This document shows positions 1 through 8,722 of a DNA stretch of 33,781 nucleotides, one piece after another (the first letter of the stretch is position 1; each line of letters begins with the position of its first letter). The position numbers and the translations under genes were made by a program. Under the pieces are notes generated by a model, which saw nothing but the letters and a program-made list of their open reading frames with translations, was not told the origin of the DNA and did no database searches. The stretch lies in the NCBI GenBank assembly GCA_007693685.1, contig REDB01000116.1, forward strand, positions 1 to 33,781. Direction: 5' to 3'. The stretch comes from Oceanospirillales bacterium (GTDB taxonomy: Bacteria; Pseudomonadota; Gammaproteobacteria; Pseudomonadales; Balneatricaceae).

Positions 1-2349
1 GATACCTGCCAGACTCCAAAAAATGGCTTTGTATTGTGAGTCGTAAAAGCGAGCAGCTAAGATAAACAGCAAAACTGGCGCGCCATAGGCTAACAGCAAT
101 AGATTGAAAATCGGTGTTTCACTAACAGCTTCGTTCCAGTTAAATAGTGGGTTTAACCAAGTGATCAGTAATAAGTAATTCATTACAGAAGCGATTAACA
201 ATAGTTGTGCGGTTAATCGATACAGGCTTTGCATCTGCTCTGCTAAGAAGCTTCGGTAATAGTAGACCAAACCCAGACTTCCCCAAATGACGGTATTGAA
301 TGCGGCTTCGGTAAAGCTATAGCGGCGTAAAAACAGGTTGCCATCATAAAGCCAGTAGCGCAGTAACATAAAGAGAAGCAATACGAATAGGTGTAGGCTG
401 GCGCCCTCTAACCAGCGTGAGATGGAGCTAGATCTGTTCAATCGGCTGGCAATAAATACCAAGGCAAAGCATCCTGCATAACTGATCAAGCTAGTATCGT
501 ATTGCGGAAATATCCAAGGTTGAAATGTCAGTCTTGCCAGAATCAACATCAGCAAAATTTTCATCACCCAACTTAATAACGCATCTTCATGCTGCTGATG
601 TAGCCAAGCAAGTGAGATGACCTGTGCCGCCAAGGCAAGAATCAATGTTGCCGAATCAAAGAAGATCACTACCGATAATGAATAACCTAAATGACCCGCC
701 AGAATAAGCCATGAGCGACAGCGATCTTTTTGCTGTCTTAACTGTGCTCGACCAATATAGCCCAGACCACAGATCAGCGCTGCTGCACTCCAGAACCAAT
801 CTTGTAATAAATCTCCCGCCAGTTGCCAAGCGAGAGCCAAAGCAAATAGCGGTGCCATGATGCCTAACGACAGCTTAAGGGCAGGGTAGCGTTGTGTTTT
901 CAGTGACCAGTAGGCATGACCCACGTATAGCAGAGTCCAAACCACGAGCAGTTTAAGTAAGGCTGTTTGATCTTCAAGATTGAGCGATACAAAGCGAGTG
1001 GAGAAGGTCCAGCCAGTATGAAAGTGAGCGGCGATAAGACTACTGAAGAACACCATCGCGCTCAGCCAAGGCAGAAGTTTAATCTGCTCATTAAAGCGAC
1101 TGCTGAATAAAATCAAAACTAACAGGGGTGTCCAAAGCCAGATTGCGTCTTGCCATTCAGGGTGAAGTGAAATGCTGATTCCTTGAGCCAGAATAATAAA
1201 ACTCAAGGCGATTAGCCTTTGACGTTGATCGATTGCTTTAAAACGGAAGAAAGCTTTAAGTGATCGCTTGATCGGTTGATCAAAATAAGTCTTTGTCAGC
1301 CTGAAATTAAACTCAGGAATACTTAGGAACAGATAGGCACTAAAGGTTAAGTAAAGCCCTACCCATTCCAATGACTGGCCACTCAGTTGAAGTAACCACC
1401 ACCAGCCCAGAACACCCGTTAGGGTTAAATTAAACAGCCAGTTTTGCTGCACATAACGCAGTAAGACAAGAGAGGAAGTCGTCACGATTAGAACATAAAT
1501 CAGGACGGGAAGTAGATCAGTGCTCCCTCCTCCGATAAGTAAGGGCACGGCATAAGCGCCCGCAATCCCTATCCAAGCCAAGATCGGACCATGCCATACT
1601 GCCAGCACCATCGCTGCTAAAGAGATCAACGCCAGTAACGCAAAGACGAACATCGGAGGCCAGAGTTGATAGAGATGCAGTGCTGCTAAGGTAACGCTGT
1701 AAAGCATCACAATTGCACCACCGGCGAGTGCGGCAACAGCTGAATATGCAGATTCCATTTTACGCCTTAGCCACTCTGCGCCCAACAACATGCCTAGGCC
1801 TAATAGCAGACCCAACACAATTCGTGCGGTTGGCCCCAATAGCCCTTGTTCAATCGAATAGCGGGCTAAGAAAACACCGGATAAGGCAATACAGCCGCCA
1901 CCTAACCACACCATCCAGTTACTTTTCCAGCTAGGTTGGGAAGTTGGCGCCTGTGTATCGGAAGATGCTTTATGAGTGTTAGCAGTCGCTTCGCTGAGTG
2001 TTTTAGGCTTATCGAATTTCTCACCCCAAGGATTAGGATCAGCTTGCTTCGTCGCCAACGGCTCTGCAGTTTCTGTTTCCTCTGGGAAGCTAGCATCCAA
2101 GTTAGAGATGATTGATTCAGATGTAGATTTAAGTTCTTCAGCTATCTCACTGGGTTCTTGAATCTGCTGGGAGTTAGGTAAGTCTTGAGTAAGGGTGGAG
2201 GAATTCGCTAAGCGTTGTTTGAGTGCTTCAAGTTCAGCAACGGTTCGTTTTAGTTTGCGAAGGGTAAAGAAGTTACTCCAACTCAATACAATGCTGGAGA
2301 GTAGAAGGAAACCCATTACTAGCGCCATCAATAGCCATGCTTCAAACAT
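1..2349 (-). CDS. DUF2339-like large multi-TM membrane protein (3' end lies beyond the left window edge)
   Basis: Open minus-strand frame from ATG at 2349 (MFEAWLLMALVMGFLLLSSIVLSW...) reading without a stop to position 1; N-terminal TM, coiled/charged linker, then many TM helices (WMVWLGGGCIALSGVFLARYSIEQGLLGPTARIVLGLLLGLGMLLGAEWLRR), typical of DUF2339. Absent from the ORF track because it runs off the edge. Confidence 0.8.
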   Translation of the reverse strand, partial: MFEAWLLMALVMGFLLLSSIVLSWSNFFTLRKLKRTVAELEALKQRLANSSTLTQDLPNSQQIQEPSEIAEELKSTSESIISNLDASFPEETETAEPLATKQADPNPWGEKFDKPKTLSEATANTHKASSDTQAPTSQPSWKSNWMVWLGGGCIALSGVFLARYSIEQGLLGPTARIVLGLLLGLGMLLGAEWLRRKMESAYSAVAALAGGAIVMLYSVTLAALHLYQLWPPMFVFALLALISLAAMVLAVWHGPILAWIGIAGAYAVPLLIGGGSTDLLPVLIYVLIVTTSSLVLLRYVQQNWLFNLTLTGVLGWWWLLQLSGQSLEWVGLYLTFSAYLFLSIPEFNFRLTKTYFDQPIKRSLKAFFRFKAIDQRQRLIALSFIILAQGISISLHPEWQDAIWLWTPLLVLILFSSRFNEQIKLLPWLSAMVFFSSLIAAHFHTGWTFSTRFVSLNLEDQTALLKLLVVWTLLYVGHAYWSLKTQRYPALKLSLGIMAPLFALALAWQLAGDLLQDWFWSAAALICGLGYIGRAQLRQQKDRCRSWLILAGHLGYSLSVVIFFDSATLILALAAQVISLAWLHQQHEDALLSWVMKILLMLILARLTFQPWIFPQYDTSLISYAGCFALVFIASRLNRSSSISRWLEGASLHLFVLLLFMLLRYWLYDGNLFLRRYSFTEAAFNTVIWGSLGLVYYYRSFLAEQMQSLYRLTAQLLLIASVMNYLLLITWLNPLFNWNEAVSETPIFNLLLLAYGAPVLLFILAARFYDSQYKAIFWSLAGI

Positions 2350-2541
2350 CTGGTGTCTTGTCCCTTTCGCTACTAAGAAATCACACTTTAGAGCGAGGTG
2401 TTATTCGCTGCAAATACTTTGTGTAAAAAACGACTTCGGATTTGTTAAATACGCCATGACATCAACTTTCTAGTCTAAGGTGAATTCTCAATCCCCTAGT
2501 CTTTGTGTCAGGATTGCATAAAAACTAGGAGGAAGTTTCTC

Positions 2542-2601
2542 GTGCTAGATCAAATTAACCTCAGGGTCGCTCGGGTGGTGAGCAATCATGACAAACATTG
2601 A
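2542..2601 (+). CDS. Possible 19-codon leader/upstream ORF overlapping the GNAT start (MLDQINLRVARVVSNHDKH)
   Basis: GTG at 2542 is preceded at about 8 nt by AGGAGGA (2527-2533); the frame closes at TGA 2599-2601, overlapping the ATG at 2588 in another frame. Confidence 0.3.
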   Translation: MLDQINLRVARVVSNHDKH

Positions 2602-3175
2602 GATTAGAAACTTAAATGGTGATGATATTTGGCCTTGGTTTGATGCCATTGCTGATTTAAGAATTCAGATCTTCAGAGGTTTCCCCTATTTGTATGATGG
2701 TACCCGAGCCTACGAGCAAAAGTACTTAAAGCATTATCTCAAAAAGCATTCACTGATTGTGGGTGCATTTGATGGCAAAAAACTTGTCGGTGCCGCGACT
2801 TGCGGAATATTGAGTGAGCACGACAAATCTTTTTCTGAAACCCTCTCCGATGCCGGCTTTAATCCAGAGACGATGCTCTACTGTGGTGAGTCGATGTTAC
2901 TGCCAGAATATCGAGGACAAGGGATTGGGTATGCGTTTTTTGATCATCGCGAGGCGCACGGGCGTGATTTAGGGTTGCAGTTTAGTTGTTTTGCTGCGGT
3001 CAGTCGGCCGCTAAGCCACCCTTTAAAACCCGAAAACTATCAATCCTTAGATGAGTTTTGGTATAAACGAGACTATGTTCCGCTAGAGGGTGTTGAAGCT
3101 GACTTTAGTTGGAAAGATGTTGATCAACAAAAAGAAACCGATAAGTCGATGCAGATTTGGCTCAAAATGTTGTGA
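2588..3175 (+). CDS. GNAT family N-acetyltransferase
   Basis: 195 aa; acetyl-CoA binding motif-like LLPEYRGQGIGYAFFDHREAHGRDLG. Confidence 0.85.
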   Translation: MTNIEIRNLNGDDIWPWFDAIADLRIQIFRGFPYLYDGTRAYEQKYLKHYLKKHSLIVGAFDGKKLVGAATCGILSEHDKSFSETLSDAGFNPETMLYCGESMLLPEYRGQGIGYAFFDHREAHGRDLGLQFSCFAAVSRPLSHPLKPENYQSLDEFWYKRDYVPLEGVEADFSWKDVDQQKETDKSMQIWLKML

Positions 3176-3188
3176 TAAAAAGTCATTT

Positions 3189-6100
3189 TTATAAGTTCTT
3201 TTCTTTAAGTAGTTGCTCTAATTGCTGTTGCAACAGAACACGTTTTTTATGGAGCTCTTCGATACCCTGAATGGCTGCGTCTTGCTGATCATTACTTTTT
3301 AGTGTGATCAGATCTATGGCATGTTGATGCAAAGAATGATGTGTCTTATCGATCTTATCAAATATGGCTGAGTTTATTCGTGAGCTAGGTGAATGCTGTG
3401 ATAGCCACGGGCCAAAACGACATTCATCTTTACGAATGAGTGGAGGCATTAGCAGTTGACCTCGTAAGAAGTGTTCTAATTCTTTCGTCCAAGCCAGATG
3501 CTCGACTATCGCAAAAAGTATTGGAAGGTCTCTATGATCTACCGGTTGAATGGAATTAAGCGTTTCTGCTGGTTTCCAAGTTTGAACCCATTCTTCGATC
3601 ATCAATGCAGGCATTGGTTTACCGATTGCGTAGCCTTGTCCTAGTTCACATCCGAGACGAAGTAGCATTTCACAATGTTCGAATGTTTCTACTCCTTCAG
3701 CGATCACTTTACGATTAAATGCCTTAGCTAAACCAATAATGCCGTCTAGAATGGCGAGATCATCTGGATCTTCTAGCATATCTCTAACAAAGCTTTGATC
3801 AATTTTTAGCATCTGTGCCGGTAAGCGTTTCAGATAAGTCAGTGAAGAGTAACCTGTACCAAAGTCATCCACAGAAAAGTCGACGCCTATTTTCTGACAG
3901 GCTTGAATGATCTTAGATACCCCTGCAATATTCTCAAGTGCACTGGTTTCAAGTATTTCGAGTTCAAGTTCTCCAGCAGCAAACTGATCGTGACGTTTAA
4001 TTTCAGCGATTAAGCGATCTATAAAATCGGCTTGCTGCAAGTGTAATGCATGGATATTGACGCTGATGGAAAGCTTTAATCCTTGGTTGCGCCATTCATC
4101 GAGCTGATTGAGTGCTGTCGATAACACCCACTCACCTAGTGATATAGCTAAAGGATGATGTTCGAGTATCGGTAAGAACGCAGCAGGAGGCAGGAGTCCT
4201 CGTTCAGGGTGTTGCCATCGAATAAGGGCTTCGACTCCTAGAACTTCGCCCGTGCGCATGTTGACCTTGGGTTGGTAATACAACACAAATTCATTGTTAC
4301 AGAGGGCTTCACGAATTCTTTCAATACTTTCATACTGTCCGCGCACAGCACTGTCTTGTTCAGTGTCAAAAATATGATAGTGATTCTTACCCGTTTGTTT
4401 GGCTTGATACATAGCTTGATCTGCTTGTCGTATCAATTGATCGGCATCCAGTTCTTCCTCCTGTGGGAAATAACTTACACCGATGCTTGCGGTAATAGAT
4501 ATTTGCCTATCCTTAATGGTGACAGGTTCAGCGCAGGTGTGAAGTAGGCGTTCGAGCACAGGTATACTGCTGGCAAGATTTGGGAAGTCGAGAAGCACAG
4601 CAACAAACTCATCGCCTCCAAAGCGGGCTAAGGTGTCGCCATCGCGCATGACAGACTTCATTTTGTTAGCGACCTGTATAAGCAACAGATCACCAAATTC
4701 ATGATCGTGAGAATCGTTAATGTTTTTAAAGCCATCAAGGTCTAGAAATACAACAGCAACTTTGTTTTTTCGTCGTTGAGCTTGTGCCATAGCTTGTTGA
4801 AGGCGATCCGCTAACAGTACCCGATTCGGGAGTCCAGTCAGCGCATCGTAGTGAGCCATAAACTCGAGTTGTTTTTGCTGATGTTTGAGTTGAGTGATGT
4901 CTGAAAAAATACCGATGTAACGGACCACATCGCCATTAGGTTTACGAATTGTACTGATGTTTAGAAGTTCTGCATAAATTTGGCCATTTTTATGGCGATT
5001 CCATAACTCACCACGCCATAAACCAGTTTGCTCAAGCGCTTTCCACATCTCTTGATAAAACTCTTGATTGTGATAATTAGAGCGCAGCATTCGGGGATTT
5101 TTTCCTATCACATCTTCTCGACTGTAACCGGTGATGTTGGTAAATGCTGTATTAATATCAAGAATTTTTCCTTGAGGGTCGGTGATAATAATGCCTTCAT
5201 TGGCATGTTCAAATACACTGGCTGCTTGACGTGTCAATGCATCGGCTTTGCGTCGCTGCTGTAACATTCGACCACTGACCCATAATGCCCAAAGAGTTAA
5301 AATGCTCAGTAAAACAATACTGGTAACAGCTAACTGACGATGGTCATACCAAAACACCTCTAATGGGATACGCTCATCAAAAGGTGGCATTCTTAAAGCA
5401 CGAGCTAAGTTTTCTACTGGTAAGTAATCACCAGGCGGTGAAAAACCACCAATGCTTGCACTGATGGCGGCTGGATGTGTTTCTTCTAAGGCCATCAATG
5501 CACTGGCAATTAAGCGAACATTTCTACGATCCAAATGAGGTAAGGATACAAATGCCCACTCAGGATATAGCCGGGTTGATACGCGATATGGAAAGTGAGG
5601 ATGTTGTTGAGGGTTAATAATTTTCAGCTCTGTTGGATCGATTTTACCCTCGCGTTCCATCGCTTCAATGATGCCTGTGCGTATAAATCCATATTCAACA
5701 TCACCCGCTAAAACTGCAAACACCACTCCATCATGACCGCCTAACTCAATCAATTCAGCATGGTCTGGCAGCCTCACTCCAACCTGTCTCAACTCATAGG
5801 ATTGGGTTTGAAATCCGCCTAAAAAACGAGTTCCCGGAACACCAATACGACTTCCTCGTAGCTGTCTTAGCTCATTGGCATCAGGATTGTCATAACGTGA
5901 GATAATGACGCCACCCAGATGATCAACCGCTTGACCATCCTCCTTGCTGATGAGTGTGGCTAGGGCTCCACTTAGTGGACTTCGACTTCTGACCTGAACA
6001 TAGTGGCTGGGGTTGGTAAAAAGTAAGTCTAATCGTTGATTCAGGATAGCATCTTCAATCTCATCTTGAGTCAGTACCTCAATAACCACCTGAGTATCGC

Positions 6101-6350
6101 CCAGTGCCTCAGTTAGATAGTCCGCTAAGGGTTGGTATTGTTGAGCTAGGATCTCTTTCGGACGAAAAGCGAAGATGCCCAGCGTAATATGTTTGTCGGT
6201 AAGTTGATGTTCGTAGCTACTAGCATGGGGTATAGAAGAAAAACACAGGATTAGTAGAAGCCCGAATAGTGCTATTGGCTTCAAAAATTTAAATCTAAGA
6301 CCGCTACCATTAGTGTCTGCGGCGCTGGTTATGATATTGATCAACACCAT
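3189..6350 (-). CDS. PhnD-like periplasmic-binding domain / TM / PAS / GGDEF / EAL protein with C-terminal CZB-like domain (bifunctional c-di-GMP signalling protein)
   Basis: Signal/TM N-terminus, PhnD-like region (ITLGIFAFRPKEILAQQYQPLADYLTEAL...), TM (LAVTSIVLLSILTLWALWVSG), PAS (FEHANEGIIITDPQGKILDINTAFTNITGYSREDVIGKNPRML), GGDEF (RFGGDEF) with RDGD I-site five residues upstream, EAL (GVEALIRW, DDFGTGYSS, EGVET), and a C-terminal HLAW...CRFGPWL...HHSLHQHA pattern. Confidence 0.9.
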   Translation of the reverse strand: MVLINIITSAADTNGSGLRFKFLKPIALFGLLLILCFSSIPHASSYEHQLTDKHITLGIFAFRPKEILAQQYQPLADYLTEALGDTQVVIEVLTQDEIEDAILNQRLDLLFTNPSHYVQVRSRSPLSGALATLISKEDGQAVDHLGGVIISRYDNPDANELRQLRGSRIGVPGTRFLGGFQTQSYELRQVGVRLPDHAELIELGGHDGVVFAVLAGDVEYGFIRTGIIEAMEREGKIDPTELKIINPQQHPHFPYRVSTRLYPEWAFVSLPHLDRRNVRLIASALMALEETHPAAISASIGGFSPPGDYLPVENLARALRMPPFDERIPLEVFWYDHRQLAVTSIVLLSILTLWALWVSGRMLQQRRKADALTRQAASVFEHANEGIIITDPQGKILDINTAFTNITGYSREDVIGKNPRMLRSNYHNQEFYQEMWKALEQTGLWRGELWNRHKNGQIYAELLNISTIRKPNGDVVRYIGIFSDITQLKHQQKQLEFMAHYDALTGLPNRVLLADRLQQAMAQAQRRKNKVAVVFLDLDGFKNINDSHDHEFGDLLLIQVANKMKSVMRDGDTLARFGGDEFVAVLLDFPNLASSIPVLERLLHTCAEPVTIKDRQISITASIGVSYFPQEEELDADQLIRQADQAMYQAKQTGKNHYHIFDTEQDSAVRGQYESIERIREALCNNEFVLYYQPKVNMRTGEVLGVEALIRWQHPERGLLPPAAFLPILEHHPLAISLGEWVLSTALNQLDEWRNQGLKLSISVNIHALHLQQADFIDRLIAEIKRHDQFAAGELELEILETSALENIAGVSKIIQACQKIGVDFSVDDFGTGYSSLTYLKRLPAQMLKIDQSFVRDMLEDPDDLAILDGIIGLAKAFNRKVIAEGVETFEHCEMLLRLGCELGQGYAIGKPMPALMIEEWVQTWKPAETLNSIQPVDHRDLPILFAIVEHLAWTKELEHFLRGQLLMPPLIRKDECRFGPWLSQHSPSSRINSAIFDKIDKTHHSLHQHAIDLITLKSNDQQDAAIQGIEELHKKRVLLQQQLEQLLKEKNL

Positions 6351-6499
6351 AATAGCTCTATTTGATCTGTCTTATCATTAGTGTATATAAATACTCTTAT
6401 AAAATATAAGTGATTATAGTTGTTTATAGAGTATAAGACATGAAAAGGTTTTTCTGTATTTACGCATGCTAATATTTAGTTTAATAAAGCGATAAATAG

Positions 6500-7678
6500 T
6501 TAGTTTTTACTCAACTCTTTCATCGCACCATCCAGCCCTTCCAGTGTCATTGGGAACATACGCTGCTTAACAAGGTTTTGTATCATTCCAATGGACTGAG
6601 TGTAAGGCCAGTAGCGCTGCTCGACAGGGTTTAACCATATTAAAGAGGGCCAGTGCTGAGTGAGTCGCTCTATCCAGCGCTGACCCGGTTCAGCATTCAT
6701 ATGCTCAACACTGCCACCGGGAACAGCGATTTCATAGGGCGACATGGACGCATCACCAACAATAATGACTTTGTAATCGGATGCGTAGGTGTTGATTAAG
6801 TCTAGTGTCGCGGTGCGGTTATCGAAGCGACGACGATTATCACGCCAAACCGATTCATAGATGCAGTTATGAAAGTAATAACTTTCTAGATGCCGAAACT
6901 CGGTCTTACAGGCACTGAATAAGGCTTCGATATGCTGTATGTGTTCATCCATTGATCCACCAATATCCAACAGCAGCAATACCTTAACAGCGTTATGGCG
7001 TTCACGTACCATTTTGATATCTAAGTGACCCGCATTGCGGGCGGTAGCTCGAATAGTGGATTCCAGATCCAGTTCTTCATGAGCGCCGGTACGGGCGAAT
7101 TTACGCAATCGTTTCAGTGCAACTTGAATATTGCGGTTATCAAGATTTTGATTGTCATCGAGGTTACGAAATTCTCGCTTCTCCCAAACCTTTACCGCTT
7201 TGCGATGGCGAGATTCACCACCGATACGAATACCTTCGGGATGATAGCCGCTATGACCAAAGGGTGAGGTTCCGCCTGTTCCGACCCATTTGTTGCCGCC
7301 CGCATGACGACCTTTTTGTTCATCTAAACGTTGTTTGAGCGTGTCCAGCAACTTTTCTAAACTGCCTAGACTACTTAATTCGGATTTTTCGGCGTCACTG
7401 AGTTCACGTGCAAAGGTTTTTCGCAGCCATTCATCGGGAATCAGTTGCTCTAGTGACATGGGCAACTCGCCTAACCCAGAAAAGTAATAGGCAAAGGCTT
7501 GGTCAAAACGGTCATAGAACTTTTCGTCTTTGACTAAGCAAGTACGTGCTAGCAGATAAAAAGCATCCATATCCGCAAAGGCAAGATTGCTATCCAGTGC
7601 TCGCAGTAGGTCGAGAAATTCCCGTGGTGTTACAGGTAATTCCGCTTTACGCAGTGTCTCGAAAAAATCGATTAACAT
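6500..7678 (-). CDS. CoxE-like VWA domain-containing protein
   Basis: VWA-like LLLLDIGGSMDEHIQHIEALFSAC; adjacent to a MoxR ATPase. The track ORF begins at 7777, but MLIDFFETLRKAELPVTPREFLDLL (ATG at 7678) is the plausible start because it removes most of the overlap with the ATPase gene. Confidence 0.85.
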   Translation of the reverse strand: MLIDFFETLRKAELPVTPREFLDLLRALDSNLAFADMDAFYLLARTCLVKDEKFYDRFDQAFAYYFSGLGELPMSLEQLIPDEWLRKTFARELSDAEKSELSSLGSLEKLLDTLKQRLDEQKGRHAGGNKWVGTGGTSPFGHSGYHPEGIRIGGESRHRKAVKVWEKREFRNLDDNQNLDNRNIQVALKRLRKFARTGAHEELDLESTIRATARNAGHLDIKMVRERHNAVKVLLLLDIGGSMDEHIQHIEALFSACKTEFRHLESYYFHNCIYESVWRDNRRRFDNRTATLDLINTYASDYKVIIVGDASMSPYEIAVPGGSVEHMNAEPGQRWIERLTQHWPSLIWLNPVEQRYWPYTQSIGMIQNLVKQRMFPMTLEGLDGAMKELSKN

Positions 7679-7695
7679 TTCAAAGCCCTTGTCGC

Positions 7696-8541
7696 TTAAC
7701 GTTGCTGGCGACGAATCATAAAGGCTAGTCGTTCCAATAGGCTGGTGTCTTGTTCGTTTTTGACCAGTGCACCACATAAAGGAGGAACGGCTGAAGCGGT
7801 GTCTTGCTTCAGGAGTACTTCGCGAGCAAGATCATCTGCCATCAATAGCTTAAGCCAATCCACTAATTCTGAAGTGCTGGGCTTTTTCTTCAATCCAGAA
7901 ATATCCCTTAGGTCATAAAAGACCTCTAAGGCGCGTTCGACCAATCTTTTCTGAATCTCTGGAAAGTGCACATCAATGATTTGACGCATCGTCTCTTTGT
8001 CAGGAAAGCGGATGTAATGAAAGAAACAACGACGCAGAAAGGCATCTGGGAGTTCTTTTTCATTATTAGAGGTAATAATCACCAAAGGGCGGTGAATGGC
8101 ACGGATGTTTTGCTGGGTTTCGTAAACATAAAACTCCATTCGATCCAGTTCAAGTAATAAATCGTTAGGAAACTCTATGTCTGCTTTGTCGATTTCGTCG
8201 ATTAACAGCACCGCAGGTGAATCACTGGTGAAGGCTTCCCATACTTTTCCTGGCACGATGTAGTTGCTGATGTCATGCACACGATCATCACCGAGTTGCG
8301 AATCACGTAACCGTGAAACAGCATCATACTCATATAGGCCCTGCTGCGCCTTAGTGGTGGATTTGACGTGCCAGGTAAATAAAGGGCGGCCTAATGCACT
8401 CGCGACTTCTTCAGCCAGTAAGGTTTTACCAGTACCCGGTTCACCTTTAATCAGCAGTGGACGTTGGAGAGTTAAAGCAGCGTTAACGGCTAGTTGAAGC
8501 TCATCCGTTGCCACATAACGTTCAGTACCTGTGAATTGCAT
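7696..8541 (-). CDS. MoxR family AAA+ ATPase
   Basis: Walker A GEPGTGKTLLAEEVA, Walker B VLLIDEIDKAD, sensor-1 region VIITSNNEKELPDAFLRRCFFHYI. Confidence 0.9.
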   Translation of the reverse strand: MQFTGTERYVATDELQLAVNAALTLQRPLLIKGEPGTGKTLLAEEVASALGRPLFTWHVKSTTKAQQGLYEYDAVSRLRDSQLGDDRVHDISNYIVPGKVWEAFTSDSPAVLLIDEIDKADIEFPNDLLLELDRMEFYVYETQQNIRAIHRPLVIITSNNEKELPDAFLRRCFFHYIRFPDKETMRQIIDVHFPEIQKRLVERALEVFYDLRDISGLKKKPSTSELVDWLKLLMADDLAREVLLKQDTASAVPPLCGALVKNEQDTSLLERLAFMIRRQQR

Positions 8542-8722
8542 CTTAACTTTTCCATTTGCGATTTTAGATAGTGGTGAGTGTACTGTGCTATTCGATTTGG
8601 CTCAAACATGACGCATTGCAGCATGGAAGCATGCAAACATCTGTACTAGATTTAATAGTAAGCGTTTGAAACTCAGGTCAAAGAAAAAATAAGATTAAGA
8701 CCGAGAATATAAGGAGAAGAAG

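Noticed and set aside
1713-2473. Cluster of small ORFs (1713-1934, 1902-2096, 1976-2161, 2195-2473)
   Set aside because: All are shadows of, or antisense to, the edge-truncated DUF2339-like CDS that the track does not list.
4272-4547. 91-aa plus-strand ORF inside the GGDEF/EAL gene
   Set aside because: Antisense to a clear domain-rich CDS; no RBS or recognisable domain.
8542-8722. Possible small RNA/hairpin with repeated GCATG words (GCAGCATGGAAGCATGC) between MoxR and ADH
   Set aside because: Pairing is short and imperfect, with no terminator-like tail; more likely a divergent promoter region.
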